DNA of 64,000 bases from an uncultured Verrucomicrobiales bacterium (GTDB lineage: Bacteria; Verrucomicrobiota; Verrucomicrobiia; Verrucomicrobiales; Akkermansiaceae): assembly GCA_937928545.1 (NCBI GenBank), contig CALGJQ010000014.1, positions 124,001-188,000 on the forward strand, in the 5' to 3' direction. The notes beneath the pieces are model-generated. The model saw only the letters and a program-made list of their open reading frames with translations. It did no database searches and was not told the origin of the DNA. Position numbers and translations under genes: made by a program. Below, piece by piece: positions 50,301 to 58,922 of this stretch. Positions within the stretch are counted from its first letter, which is position 1, and each line of letters opens with the position of its first letter.

Positions 50301-51721
50301 TATTTGGAGGGGGTTAGGTCTTGGAGGGTGGTGCTGAATTTTAGGTGGTCGGGGGAGGTGCCTTTTTCGGTGACGCAGCGGTAGGTGACGGAGGGGTTGG
50401 CGGAGGTGAAGTCGAAATCTAGGAGGCCGAAGAAGTTGCCCTCGTTGTGGGAGAAGAAGGAGTGAGGGTTGGCTTTGTGGGTATGGATGTTGGTGACCTT
50501 GGCGGAGTTGAATTCGTAGAGGGGGTAGCCGAGGTCGAAGCCGAGCTTGAACATTTCGTGGCGGTGTCGGTCGCCGGAGAGGAGGAAGACGCCGGAGATT
50601 TTTTGGTCTCGGATGAGGGAGAAGATTTCGTCTCGTTCGTGGGCGTAGCCTTGCCAAGAGTCTTTGCCGCCTTTGTCGGCGTGCTCGGTCCAGAGGGTGC
50701 CGGAGCAGAGGACTTTGAATTTTGATTTTGAGTTAGCGAGGGTTTCTTTGAGCCAGTTTTTTTGGAAGTCGCCGAGGAGGGATTTTCCTTTGCGGTGGCG
50801 GTAGTAACGGCCATCGGTCATGATGAAGTGGACGTCGCCGATGGTGAAGTCGAAGAAGGTGCCGGGGTGGTCTGAGCCACCGGCGTAGGGTGGGTTATTC
50901 CAGTTTTGAGCGAAGACTTCGAAGTTTTTGACCTTCCAAGCGGGTTTGAAGATTTCGGGGCCGCCTTCGTCATCGTTTGCGGCGAAATCGTGGTCATCCC
51001 AGATGGAGTAGATGGGAGTGGTGGCGGTGAGGGTGCGGTAGGCGGGGTGGAATTGGCGGCGGTAGTAATGGACGCGTTGCTTTTGTTGGTCTTCGGGGAG
51101 GTCGATGTAGAGGTTGTCGCCGAGGGTGAGGTAGGCGATGGGGTTTTGGGCTGCGACCACCTTCCAAATGTCTTCGAGCTGGGGGACGTAGCGGGAGCAG
51201 GCGCCGAAGGCGATGGAGAATTTGCCATTAAAGTTGGCTTGCGGTGCGGTGCGGAAGCTGAGGTTTTTGGGGAGGGGAGAGGCTGGTTTGTCGTCGATGA
51301 GGAGTTGGTAGGCGTATGAGGTGTTTGGTTTAAGTCCGGTGAGGGTGATGCGGCCGGTGAGGTCGCTGGCGAAGGTGGTTTGCGTGGGGCCAAATTTTGT
51401 GCCGTCAGGGAGGATGACGGTGACTTCGGCGGGTTGGGCGGTGCGGAACCAGATGGAGGTCGAGGTGGGGCTGAGTTGTCCGAGAGCGGGGCCGCCGAGG
51501 AGGGTGAGTTTGTGTTTTTTAAGGAGGGCGAGGTAGGCCGGGTTCTTGGCGATGGTGGCGAGGGAGGCTTCGCGATCGTTTGAGTCGTAGATTTCTCGTA
51601 CTAAGAGAGGTTCGAGTTCGCCGAGGATGGGGAAGTCTTTTGGGGTTGGGAGGAGGGGCTTGGCTAGGGATGTGGAGATTAAGAGAAGGGCAAAGATGGA
51701 CTTTAGAGAATGGGTGAGCAT
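50300..51721 (-). CDS. PhoD-like (alkaline phosphatase D family) phosphohydrolase
   Basis: A 473-residue exported protein (signal MLTHSLKSIFALLLISTSLA). An N-terminal Ig/fibronectin-like domain (SPTSTSIWFRTAQPAEVTVIL, GLKPNTSYAYQLLID) precedes the metallophosphatase core: FGACSRYVPQ, LTLGDNLYIDLP, IWDDHDFAANDDEG and LLSGDRHRHEMFK. The metal ligands Asp, Asn, His and Tyr expected of PhoD enzymes are apparent. It probably hydrolyses phosphodiesters or monoesters in the periplasm using calcium and iron. It lies next to the PQQ-propeller gene on the same strand. Confidence 0.88.
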   Translation of the reverse strand: MLTHSLKSIFALLLISTSLAKPLLPTPKDFPILGELEPLLVREIYDSNDREASLATIAKNPAYLALLKKHKLTLLGGPALGQLSPTSTSIWFRTAQPAEVTVILPDGTKFGPTQTTFASDLTGRITLTGLKPNTSYAYQLLIDDKPASPLPKNLSFRTAPQANFNGKFSIAFGACSRYVPQLEDIWKVVAAQNPIAYLTLGDNLYIDLPEDQQKQRVHYYRRQFHPAYRTLTATTPIYSIWDDHDFAANDDEGGPEIFKPAWKVKNFEVFAQNWNNPPYAGGSDHPGTFFDFTIGDVHFIMTDGRYYRHRKGKSLLGDFQKNWLKETLANSKSKFKVLCSGTLWTEHADKGGKDSWQGYAHERDEIFSLIRDQKISGVFLLSGDRHRHEMFKLGFDLGYPLYEFNSAKVTNIHTHKANPHSFFSHNEGNFFGLLDFDFTSANPSVTYRCVTEKGTSPDHLKFSTTLQDLTPSK

Positions 51722-51742
51722 TGAATGATGGGATGGGGCCCG

Positions 51743-51785
51743 AGCTTGGTTGGGGGCGGGGAGGACACTTTCCAAAGTGTCCTTC
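51743..51785. repeat. Hairpin-type 3'-end repeat, copy 5
   Basis: A GCTTGGTTGGGGGCGGGGA lead, then the perfect 9-bp hairpin GGACACTTT-CC-AAAGTGTCC, 10 bp past the stop of the PQQ-propeller gene. The arm sequence differs from the other copies, while the position relative to the gene is the same. Confidence 0.65.
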
Positions 51786-51794
51786 CGTTTCGGG

Positions 51795-53033
51795 CTAGAG
51801 CTCGTAGCACATGAGGTGGTTTTGCTCACGGAGGTAGAGCTTGCCATCGGAGACGACGGGGTGGGCCCAGGATTCTTTTTCTTGGTGGGCAGGCATGAAG
51901 GAGCCTTTTTCTTCGTATCCTTGCGGGGTGGCTTTGACGAGGACGACGTGTCCACTTTGGTAGCGGTAGATGAGGTGATTATCGACATAAGTGACACAGG
52001 CTGAGCCGTGGCCGATTCCTTTTTCGGGTCCCCATTTGACTTCGCCAGTTTCTAGTTCGACGCAGATGGGGTCTCCGCCGTTGTGCTTGTGACCGCAGTA
52101 GATGTGGCCATCGATGAGGACCATGCCGCCGTGGTGGTTTTGGAGGGTTTTGGGTTTGAGGAAGTAGACTTCTTCGGCGGATTTGCCATCGAGCTTCAGG
52201 AGGGCGGATCCGGTGCCGTATCCGGTGGAGCCGAAGACGTGGTCGCCGCTGACAATGGGGGTGGGAATGTTCGCAGTGGAGTTGGCGACTTTGTTGTAGT
52301 TCCAGAGGAATTTTCCGTCTTTGGCGCGAATGCCTATGAGGCCGCGACCGGTCATTTGGACATATTGTTTTACGCCTCCGGCATTTGAGATGACGATGGA
52401 GCTGTAGCCGGCGCCGTCTTTTCCTTTTTTACCGACTTCGCCGAGTTTGGTTTTCCATTTGGTGGCTCCGGTTTTTTTGTCGAGGGAGACGATGAATGCT
52501 TTGTCTGAGCCGGGGGTGCAGACGACGCGGTCGCCATCGACGAGGGGAGATTCGGAGAAGCCCCAGCCGGACATCATTTTGCCGTCCCATTCTTCTTTGA
52601 AATCTTTGGACCAGAGGACTTTTCCTTTGGTGGAGAGGCAAGCGATGAGTCCGTTTGAGGCGGTGACGTAGAGGCGGTCGCCATCGATGGTGGGGACGCA
52701 GCGTGCTCCGTCATAGCCGTGTTTTGGAACTTCGTCGGTGACGGGGGTTTGCCAGAGGAGTTTGCCGTCTTTTTGTGAGATGGCGGAGACGCCTTGGCCG
52801 TTTTCGAAATTTCCGGTGGTGTAGATGACGCCGTCTGCAATGGAGACGGAGGAGAACCCTTTTCCGGTGCCTTCGACATTCCAGAGGAGTTTGGGAGGTG
52901 ACTTTTTCCAGTCCTTGATGATTCCTGTTTCGGTAGAAAGTCCGGTGCGATCAGGACCGCGCCACTGGGGCCAGTCTTTGGCTTGCAGGAGGGGGGAGGT
53001 GAGGATGAGGGCGGTCAGGGCAATTTTTTGCAT
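51795..53033 (-). CDS. PQQ-like beta-propeller outer-membrane or periplasmic protein
   Basis: A 412-residue protein; ATG 53033 (MQKIALTALILTSPLLQA) gives a signal peptide. The body is a PQQ-type propeller (KDWPQWRGPDRTGLSTETG, FENGQGVSAISQKDGKLLWQTPV, LYVTASNGLIACLSTKGKVLW, DKKTGATKWKTKLGE, IRAKDGKFLWNYNKVANSTA). No PQQ-binding dehydrogenase residues were identified, so it is a scaffold-type propeller as in BamB-like or planctomycete PQQ-repeat proteins. It is followed by the PhoD-like gene, with a 73-bp gap. Confidence 0.9.
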   Translation of the reverse strand: MQKIALTALILTSPLLQAKDWPQWRGPDRTGLSTETGIIKDWKKSPPKLLWNVEGTGKGFSSVSIADGVIYTTGNFENGQGVSAISQKDGKLLWQTPVTDEVPKHGYDGARCVPTIDGDRLYVTASNGLIACLSTKGKVLWSKDFKEEWDGKMMSGWGFSESPLVDGDRVVCTPGSDKAFIVSLDKKTGATKWKTKLGEVGKKGKDGAGYSSIVISNAGGVKQYVQMTGRGLIGIRAKDGKFLWNYNKVANSTANIPTPIVSGDHVFGSTGYGTGSALLKLDGKSAEEVYFLKPKTLQNHHGGMVLIDGHIYCGHKHNGGDPICVELETGEVKWGPEKGIGHGSACVTYVDNHLIYRYQSGHVVLVKATPQGYEEKGSFMPAHQEKESWAHPVVSDGKLYLREQNHLMCYEL

Positions 53034-53190
53034 GTCCTGTATTACGCCTACTTTCATCGGATTCTACGATGAAAATTTTCCTGTTATTTGAATTTGGATT
53101 TTTCCCAAGTGCGGTTGGTGAGACGGGGTGGGAGTGGTGAATGGTGGAGGCTTGGATGAGGGGGATCTCACGCAGAGCAGCGGAGCAGCA
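53034..53190. other. Intergenic region with a CACGCAGAGCAGC repeat
   Basis: Runs from the PQQ-propeller start to the G-rich tract. Contains a copy of the CTCACGCAGAGCAGCGGAGC repeat at 53167-53190. No promoter was assigned with confidence. Confidence 0.5.
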
Positions 53191-53452
53191 GAGGGGGGGA
53201 GGTAGGGGAGGTAGGGGAGGTAGGGGAGGTTGGTGTGCTCTTTGTTTTGTTCCTTTTTGGGCAGAGTGGGCTGGAGAGTGGCTGGGGCTGTTGATCCTTT
53301 CTTCATTCTTTGCGGTGCATATTGCTTTTGTCACTTGTGAAGCGGGCTTGGGTTATGAGCTGAAATATCGGAATTGGACGATGGGCTTGGTTTGGGGGAC
53401 GATTGTGGGGTTCCCAGTTTTGGCTTTCGTTTTTGGGGTCTTGTCAGGCTGA
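53141..53452 (+). CDS. Possible small membrane protein, N-terminus disrupted by repeats
   Basis: The frame encodes up to 103 residues, but the first half (MVEAWMRG to GRGGRGGRGGW) is made from dispersed and G-rich repeats. The second half (EWLGLLILSSFFAVHIAFVTCE, then NWTMGLVWGTIVGFPVLAFVFGVLSG) reads as two transmembrane helices joined by a short loop. This looks like a real two-helix protein whose start has been altered by repeat insertion, or an unannotated smaller gene with a start after the repeats. No family was recognised. Confidence 0.4.
   Translation: MVEAWMRGISRRAAEQQRGGGRGGRGGRGGWCALCFVPFWAEWAGEWLGLLILSSFFAVHIAFVTCEAGLGYELKYRNWTMGLVWGTIVGFPVLAFVFGVLSG
53192..53233. repeat. G-rich tandem repeat with quadruplex potential
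   Basis: A 9-bp unit GGTAGGGGA repeated three times with a degenerate leading copy and a partial trailing one. It gives four GGGG runs separated by AGGTA, a strong G-quadruplex pattern on the plus strand. The unit length is a multiple of three, so it would encode Gly-Arg-Gly repeats in the frame of the following ORF. Confidence 0.75.
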
Positions 53453-53476
53453 CTCTCATTGATCATCCTTTGCGCC

Positions 53477-54232
53477 ATGACTAAGGCTTTAGGAATAATG
53501 TTTGCGATGATCGGATTGGTGGTGGCAGAGTCGATTGAAGAGATGAAAGGAGAGGTTCATGAGAAGGATGGGAAGTCTTTGCCGTTTCGGTGGGCGAAGG
53601 TGGGTGAGTCTGAGAAGCCTGCTTTGGTTCTCTTTTTACATGGGGCTGGAGAGCGAGGATCAGACAATAAGGCGCAGTTGAAGCATGGCGTTTCCGATTT
53701 GTTGAAGTGGATTTCTGCGAACGATGAGAGTGCGGTGGTGATCGCTCCCCAATGTAATACTGGGGTGTGGTGGGCTGATCTGCGTGGTTCTTATAAGTCG
53801 CCGAAGGGCGGGAAGTTAGCGGAGAAACAATCGGCGATGATGACGATGGTTTTTGAGGTGGTGGATCGATTGGCGAAGGAGCAGAAAGTTGACCCGAGTC
53901 GGATTTATGTCACGGGGCTTTCGATGGGAGGCTTTGGGAGCTTTGCGGCGGTGGCGCGGCGTCCTGATTTTTTTGCGGCCGCGATGCCGGTTTGTGGAGG
54001 GGGTGATCCCTCGACAGCTGCTCAGATGAAGGAGGTCCCTTTCTGGGTTTTTCATGGAGATGCTGATAAGGTGGTGCCCTTACATGCTTCACAAGTAATG
54101 GTTGAGGCGCTCAAAAAGGAGAAAGCGGCGGTGAAATTGCAGGTTTATCCCGGGGTGAGCCATGATTCTTGGACCGCGACTTACCAAAATCCCGAGGTTT
54201 GGAAGTGGCTTTTTGGTCACAAGAAAAAGTAG
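53477..54232 (+). CDS. Exported alpha/beta-hydrolase esterase
   Basis: A 251-residue protein from ATG 53477 (MTKALGIMFAMIGLVVAE), with a likely signal peptide. It has the PHB-depolymerase/carboxylesterase-like fold: ALVLFLHGAGERGSDN (oxyanion region), the nucleophile elbow GLSMGGFGS, an acid in HGDADKVVPLH and a catalytic His in GVSHDSW. The substrate may be a plant- or algal-type acyl ester, but that is inference. It lies upstream of the NrnA/TruB/LspA group with a 70-bp gap. Confidence 0.88.
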   Translation: MTKALGIMFAMIGLVVAESIEEMKGEVHEKDGKSLPFRWAKVGESEKPALVLFLHGAGERGSDNKAQLKHGVSDLLKWISANDESAVVIAPQCNTGVWWADLRGSYKSPKGGKLAEKQSAMMTMVFEVVDRLAKEQKVDPSRIYVTGLSMGGFGSFAAVARRPDFFAAAMPVCGGGDPSTAAQMKEVPFWVFHGDADKVVPLHASQVMVEALKKEKAAVKLQVYPGVSHDSWTATYQNPEVWKWLFGHKKK

Positions 54233-54302
54233 GAGTTGCTCGCTTTCTTTCGATCAGCACTTGATCACGGCTCCTAGGTGGGGAAACCTCTTATTCTCTT
54301 TT

Positions 54303-55298
54303 ATGTCAGAAAACTCCACGTTCGCCGAAATTGGTGAGGCTTTCAAAGCTCACAATTCATTTGCTGTTGTCAGTCACGTTCGTCCAGATGGTGACGCTAT
54401 CGGCTCGATCTTAGCTTTGGGCCATGCGCTGGAGCAGATGGGGAAGTCGGTTCGCTATCTCAATAACGATGGCTGCCCCGAGAGTTTGGCCTTTCTTCCC
54501 GGGTCGGAGAAGGTGGAAGTGTCTTCAGAGGCGAAGGATGTCGATGTCGAGGTTGCCATCACTTTGGACACCGCTGCTCATTCTCGAGTGGGTGAAGGGA
54601 GTCTCGAAGCGATTAAGGACGCCAAGTTGATCATCAATATTGATCACCATGTTTCCAACCCTGGCTATGGTGACTTGAACTACATCGACTCGAATAGTCC
54701 AGCGACGGGGCAGATTATTTATGACCTTCTCATGGCTTTGGATCTGCCGATTTCCGAGATCACGCGTGACTCAATTTACGTGGCAGTTTCGACCGATACG
54801 GGTTCCTTCCAGTATTCGGGAACCACACAAAGGACTTATGAAATGGCGGCGGACCTCGTGGCTCGTGGCTTGGACGTGGGGAAGATCAATGAATTGACCT
54901 ATGACAGTCAGCCCTATCGAAAGGTCGAGCTGATGAGAGCTCTCCTGAATACGCTGGACCGGAGTGATGAAGGGAAATTGGTTTGGTGGGATCTGAGTCT
55001 TGAGACTAAGAATGAACTTGGTTTGGTCGATGATGACACTGAGGGAATGATCGACTTCATCCGCGCGGTGCAAGGGGTTTTGGTGGCGGTCTTCTTTGAA
55101 GATCTCGATGGAGGTAAGGTGCGAGTTTCGATGCGTTCCAAGGATCGTCGTTTGAATGCGAGTGAGATCTGCGGCGTCTTTGGCGGCGGTGGTCACGCAC
55201 TTGCGGCGGGGATCCGGATGTCGGGGCCGATTTCGGATGCGCGCGAGAAGGTTCTCGCTGAGATTCGCGGGAGAATGAAGAGCGAGGGTCTTTCTTAA
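54303..55298 (+). CDS. nrnA: DHH-family phosphoesterase, NrnA-like (oligoribonuclease / pAp phosphatase)
   Basis: A 331-residue cytoplasmic enzyme. DHH motifs: VVSHVRPDGDAIGS, ITLDTAAHSRV, NIDHHVSNPGYGD and VSTDTGSFQYS; the C-terminal DHHA1 domain ends in GVFGGGGHALAAGIRM. NrnA-type enzymes use manganese to degrade nanoRNA and dephosphorylate pAp. The ATG at 54303 is preferred over the frame's upstream extension into the esterase 3' end. It is followed by truB (12-bp gap), as in many bacteria where both lie downstream of infB/rbfA. Confidence 0.93.
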   Translation: MSENSTFAEIGEAFKAHNSFAVVSHVRPDGDAIGSILALGHALEQMGKSVRYLNNDGCPESLAFLPGSEKVEVSSEAKDVDVEVAITLDTAAHSRVGEGSLEAIKDAKLIINIDHHVSNPGYGDLNYIDSNSPATGQIIYDLLMALDLPISEITRDSIYVAVSTDTGSFQYSGTTQRTYEMAADLVARGLDVGKINELTYDSQPYRKVELMRALLNTLDRSDEGKLVWWDLSLETKNELGLVDDDTEGMIDFIRAVQGVLVAVFFEDLDGGKVRVSMRSKDRRLNASEICGVFGGGGHALAAGIRMSGPISDAREKVLAEIRGRMKSEGLS

Positions 55299-55310
55299 TC
55301 AATTTATACA

Positions 55311-56045
55311 ATGCAAAATCCACAGAATTCAGAGGACCTGCCAAGCGGGGTTCTCTTGATTGATAAGGCTTCTGGCATGACATCTCATGATGTTGTGGCG
55401 ATTGCTCGCCGCCAGCTAAACATGAAGAAGATTGGCCACTGCGGGACGCTTGATCCGATGGCGACTGGTTTGTTGATGTTGGTGATCAACCGGGCCACTA
55501 AGATTCAGGACCTTTTGATGAGTGAGGATAAAACCTACACGGGCACGATCACGCTTGGCGCTACCACGAGCACGCAGGACAAAGAGGGAGAGATTGAAGA
55601 GGAAAAGGAAGTTCCTGATGTGAGCAAAGGCGATATTGAAACGGTCTTTGATGAATTCATGGGCGACTTTGAGCAAATCCCGCCGATGGTTTCGGCGATT
55701 AAGAAGGATGGGGTTCCTCTCTATAAGTTGGCGCGTAAGGGACAAGTGGTGGAGCGGAAGCCTCGTGCGATTTACGTGAAGAAATACGAGGTTTCTCGAG
55801 TGGAACTTCCTGAGATTGATTTCACGGTCGATTGTTCGAAGGGTTTTTACGTCCGCACTTATGCTCATGACATTGGTCAAAAGCTGGGTTGCGGGGCTCA
55901 CCTTAGCGCTTTGCGTAGGACCCGCTCTGGGAAGTTTAATTTGGAACGTGCGGTGCCAGTCGATGCTCTGAAGGTGGCAAGCCGCGAGGAATTGGTGGGT
56001 TCGTTCATCAGCCTTGCTGAGATTTCGTTGATGCGAGGAGCCTAG
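55311..56045 (+). CDS. truB: tRNA pseudouridine(55) synthase
   Basis: A 244-residue TruB. Catalytic Asp48 lies in GHCGTLDPMATGLL; other blocks are GVLLIDKASGMTSHDVV, DKTYTGTITLGATTSTQD, IPPMVSAIKKDG and KGFYVRTYAHDIG. It converts U55 of the T-loop in tRNAs to pseudouridine. The sequence is complete and typical in length. It lies between nrnA and lspA on the plus strand, with short gaps that suggest a single operon. Confidence 0.97.
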   Translation: MQNPQNSEDLPSGVLLIDKASGMTSHDVVAIARRQLNMKKIGHCGTLDPMATGLLMLVINRATKIQDLLMSEDKTYTGTITLGATTSTQDKEGEIEEEKEVPDVSKGDIETVFDEFMGDFEQIPPMVSAIKKDGVPLYKLARKGQVVERKPRAIYVKKYEVSRVELPEIDFTVDCSKGFYVRTYAHDIGQKLGCGAHLSALRRTRSGKFNLERAVPVDALKVASREELVGSFISLAEISLMRGA

Positions 56046-56070
56046 TTTTTAAATTTCATCACCATCCAGT

Positions 56071-56673
56071 ATGAATCGTATTCCGAAGCTCTTTTTGATT
56101 CTCTCGCTGCCACTCTATGTGCTCGATCAGGTGACGAAGTGGTGGGTGGTCTTTAAGTTTCATGAGCCCATCGGAGGCGATTTTGCGACGCCGGATCCTC
56201 CTGTTCCCGTGATTGACGGTTTCTTGTGGTGGTGGCGGGTTCACAACCAAGGCGTGGCTTTTGGCCTCGGCAATGGGACCACTTGGGCTCCCTTGGTCTT
56301 CACCTGCATCTTGATTTTGGCTTTGGTCATCATTACCGTTTTTTGGAGGAAAGGAGCTTTCATGAATCAGTCAGCTCGATTGGCAGCGGTGCTTTTGGTG
56401 GCGGGAGTCTGTGGAAATCTCACGGACCGATTGCTTCAGGGATTTTGGTTAGAGCAGCATGAAGAGAAGTCCTTTGTGACTCGGCTCTCGAAGGGATATG
56501 TGGTCGATTTCATCCGAGTGAAGCTGCCTTGGTATGACAAGATCGTGCCAAAGAGTGGGGGCTTCTTCCCGACCTTCAATGTCGCTGATTCCTGTATTTC
56601 AGTCGCGGCGGCGCTTTTGTTTATTTCAGCCTTTCGTCCGGAAGACGAGAAGGATGAGGGTGTTCGCGAGTGA
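56071..56673 (+). CDS. lspA: Signal peptidase II (lipoprotein signal peptidase)
   Basis: A 200-residue membrane aspartyl peptidase that removes signal peptides from prolipoproteins. Motifs: an N-terminal helix with LDQVTKWW, WWRVHNQGVAFGL (the NxGxAFG motif), catalytic Asp in GVCGNLTDRL and catalytic Asp in FPTFNVADSCI. It is about 30 residues longer than the E. coli enzyme because of a loop after DRLLQGFW. It ends in TGA. It serves the lipoproteins at 20280 and 28023. Convergent with the DUF2062 gene, the stops sharing a short palindrome. Confidence 0.96.
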   Translation: MNRIPKLFLILSLPLYVLDQVTKWWVVFKFHEPIGGDFATPDPPVPVIDGFLWWWRVHNQGVAFGLGNGTTWAPLVFTCILILALVIITVFWRKGAFMNQSARLAAVLLVAGVCGNLTDRLLQGFWLEQHEEKSFVTRLSKGYVVDFIRVKLPWYDKIVPKSGGFFPTFNVADSCISVAAALLFISAFRPEDEKDEGVRE

Positions 56674-56675
56674 AC

Positions 56676-57290
56676 TCACTCTTTTGCCGCTTGCGCTTCT
56701 TCCTTCTTTTGCCGGGCGATGACCTTGGCTCGGGCTCGCTGATAGCGGGTCTTTGGGAGGAGGCGGGGCATGAGTGCGGAGAGGAGATAGACGATAGGAA
56801 AGGCTAAGATGAAGAGGAGGAAGCCGAGGGAAAGGAAGCCGAGGATGAAGCTTCCTCCATTGAGAGACTCGCCTTCCATGCCTGGGATGAATCCGAGAGG
56901 GACTTGAATTTTTTCTAAAATGGGATGAATCGGAATGTGGAGGCTTTCGCGGAGAAAGTCGCCAAAGCTCTCTTGAAAGAGCATCATCGGAAGCTGGGTG
57001 AGTGGATTGGTGACCCAGCAAGCGGCAAGTGCGATGGGGATATTGGCGCGGAAGAAGACGGACCAAATTCCCGCGAGAATCATTTGTCCCGGCATGGGCA
57101 ACTGGGAAACGAAGAGGCCGATGGCAACGCCGGTGGCGACGGAGTCTCGGCAAGGATGCCAGAACTCTCGTTCAAACATCGGGGCGATGGTTCGCTGAAG
57201 CCATGCTCGTCGTTTAAGGCTTGGGCTGCGCAGGAAGCGATAGACCTTTCGGACTACGCGGAGATAGCGACGTTTAAATTCTGCGGCCAT
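56676..57290 (-). CDS. DUF2062 membrane protein
   Basis: A 204-residue protein with the DUF2062 pattern: a basic N-terminus, then SVATGVAIGLFVSQLPMPGQMILAGIWSVFFRANIPIALAACWVTNPLTQLPMM, and one or two C-terminal helices (ILGFLSLGFLLFILAFPIVYLLSALM). DUF2062 proteins are small inner-membrane proteins, often fused to or near glycosyltransferases; their role is unknown. The basic C-terminal tail (ARAKVIARQKKEEA) may face the cytoplasm. Confidence 0.9.
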   Translation of the reverse strand: MAAEFKRRYLRVVRKVYRFLRSPSLKRRAWLQRTIAPMFEREFWHPCRDSVATGVAIGLFVSQLPMPGQMILAGIWSVFFRANIPIALAACWVTNPLTQLPMMLFQESFGDFLRESLHIPIHPILEKIQVPLGFIPGMEGESLNGGSFILGFLSLGFLLFILAFPIVYLLSALMPRLLPKTRYQRARAKVIARQKKEEAQAAKE

Positions 57291-57339
57291 GGAGGGTTTC
57301 TGATGAATAGCTACGACTGGACCTCGATTTTTTCAAGAC

Positions 57340-58305
57340 TTACCAGAGAGCGTCAAACTCACAACTGTCTGAGATTAAACGGATCTGAGCGAGCCGCTCT
57401 GTCACTTGATCGGTCCAAGGATGAAATTCTGGGGGAATGGGGGCTTCATTTTGGAGCCACTCGTCAGACTTAGGATGCTTCACGCCGAGACGCCAAGCGT
57501 GGAGCATGAGGCGGGTGGCATTGCCAGGCTGGCGAGTGGGCTTGGCGTAGATGGGGTCGCCGAGGAGCGGGTGGCCAAGAAAGCGATTGTGAACGCGGAT
57601 TTGATGGGTGCGACCGGTGTGAAGGGCGCAGAGAATGAGCGAAGTGCCATCGTCGCGGGTGTGGAGAAGGTGGAGATCGGTGATGGCGGGTTTCCCCGAG
57701 CCGGGGTTGCAGACATCCATTCGTTGCCGGTGGACGGGGTGGCGGGCGATGTTGTTGAAAACGGTTTGGTGGGTTTGTGTTGGGGGCGATTGCGTGACGG
57801 CGAGGTAGAGTTTGGCAGTCTTGCGATCGGCAAATTGTCCGACAAGGTGCTTGAGCGAAGCATTGGTCTTTGCGGCGACGAGGCAGCCCGAGGTGTCTTT
57901 ATCGAGGCGGTGGACGATGCCGGGGCGTCCTTCGCCACCTTCGCTGGCGAGTTCTCCTTTGCAGTGGTGGAGGAGGGCGTTGACGAGAGTGCCATTAGGG
58001 TTTCCCGCAGCTGGGTGGACGACCATGCCGGGGGCTTTGTTGATAACGATGACCTCTGAGTCTTCGTGGAGAACCGAGAGGGGAATGTCTTCAGCCTCGG
58101 GTTCGAGCGGCTGTTCTTCGGGGACCTCGATCGTGATGACATCTCCCACCTTTAAGGCGGCGCGTGCTTTGACCTTGGAGTCATTGAGAAGGATGTGGCC
58201 CTCTTTGATGAGGGCTTGAATTTTAGAGCGCGAGAGCTCTGGAAGCTGGCCAGCGAGGAAGGCATCGAGCCGCTGACTAGATTCGTCTGAAACAGTGAGG
58301 GTCAT
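57340..58305 (-). CDS. rluD: RluA-family 23S rRNA pseudouridine synthase
   Basis: A 321-residue synthase. An N-terminal S4 domain (SQRLDAFLAGQLPELSRSKIQALIKEGHILLND) precedes the catalytic domain with VINKAPGMVVHPAAGN and the signature HRLDKDTSGCLVAAKT, whose Asp is catalytic. ALHTGRTHQIRVHNRFLGHPLLGD completes the active site. S4 plus this layout fits RluD, which modifies helix 69 of 23S rRNA, but RluC-type specificity cannot be excluded. Its ATG abuts the stop of the DUF2238 gene upstream. Confidence 0.92.
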   Translation of the reverse strand: MTLTVSDESSQRLDAFLAGQLPELSRSKIQALIKEGHILLNDSKVKARAALKVGDVITIEVPEEQPLEPEAEDIPLSVLHEDSEVIVINKAPGMVVHPAAGNPNGTLVNALLHHCKGELASEGGEGRPGIVHRLDKDTSGCLVAAKTNASLKHLVGQFADRKTAKLYLAVTQSPPTQTHQTVFNNIARHPVHRQRMDVCNPGSGKPAITDLHLLHTRDDGTSLILCALHTGRTHQIRVHNRFLGHPLLGDPIYAKPTRQPGNATRLMLHAWRLGVKHPKSDEWLQNEAPIPPEFHPWTDQVTERLAQIRLISDSCEFDALW

Positions 58306-58898
58306 TAACCGCGGAAAAGAATCAAGACTCCTACAAAGAGGCAGCCGATCAGATTAGCGAAGAGGTCCCAGCAGGTATTTGCGTAACCATTGACTCCAAT
58401 GTTGGCCATGAATTCGACGATTTCATTCATGGCCCCAATGCCCATCGCCGCAAAAATACAAAGGAAGATCATCCCCATGGAGGGATAGAGCTTACGGCCG
58501 AGACGTGATTGAATGCTGGCTCGGAGTGATTCCCAAATGAGCCAAGTGCAGGTTCCGAAGCCGAAGGCGTGAATGAGGTGATCATACTTCAGCCAAGTGC
58601 CGAGAACATACCAAGAGTAGAGAACTTGCTTCTCACCTTTAAAGTCCCAATCGTCCGGGATTAAGACAAGCGCGCCGGCGAGGTGTAAGGCGCCCCAGAG
58701 GGTGAGTGACCAAAGAAGGGCTGAGGAGAAATTGACGCGCCGGTGGATGAGGGAAATGAGAGCGGCGATGGCGATGAAGAAGGGGATATAGATCTTCAAA
58801 AACTGCCAGTTTTGAAGGGTCACCGCAGCACTTATGGCAGCGACAAGATAAAGAACCGTAACGAGGATGACGGTACGAGGTAGGCGGACTTTCTTCAT
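58305..58898 (-). CDS. DUF2238-like (YjdF family) membrane protein
   Basis: A 197-residue protein with about six transmembrane helices and conserved intramembrane residues in WLKYDHLIHAFGFGTCTWLIWE, MGIGAMNEIVEFMAN and GYANTCWDLFANLIGC, a pattern typical of DUF2238. The family is an uncharacterised inner-membrane group. Its stop overlaps the start of the pseudouridine synthase, so both may be translated from one message. No enzyme can be named. Confidence 0.8.
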   Translation of the reverse strand: MKKVRLPRTVILVTVLYLVAAISAAVTLQNWQFLKIYIPFFIAIAALISLIHRRVNFSSALLWSLTLWGALHLAGALVLIPDDWDFKGEKQVLYSWYVLGTWLKYDHLIHAFGFGTCTWLIWESLRASIQSRLGRKLYPSMGMIFLCIFAAMGIGAMNEIVEFMANIGVNGYANTCWDLFANLIGCLFVGVLILFRG

Positions 58899-58922
58899 AT
58901 CTCAGGTAAAATCTAGGGTGAA

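Noticed and set aside
50139..50657. N-terminal extension of the AraC regulator
   Set aside because: The extra residues come from dispersed repeats and from the 3' end of the PhoD-like gene in another frame. The PAS domain starts just after 50138.
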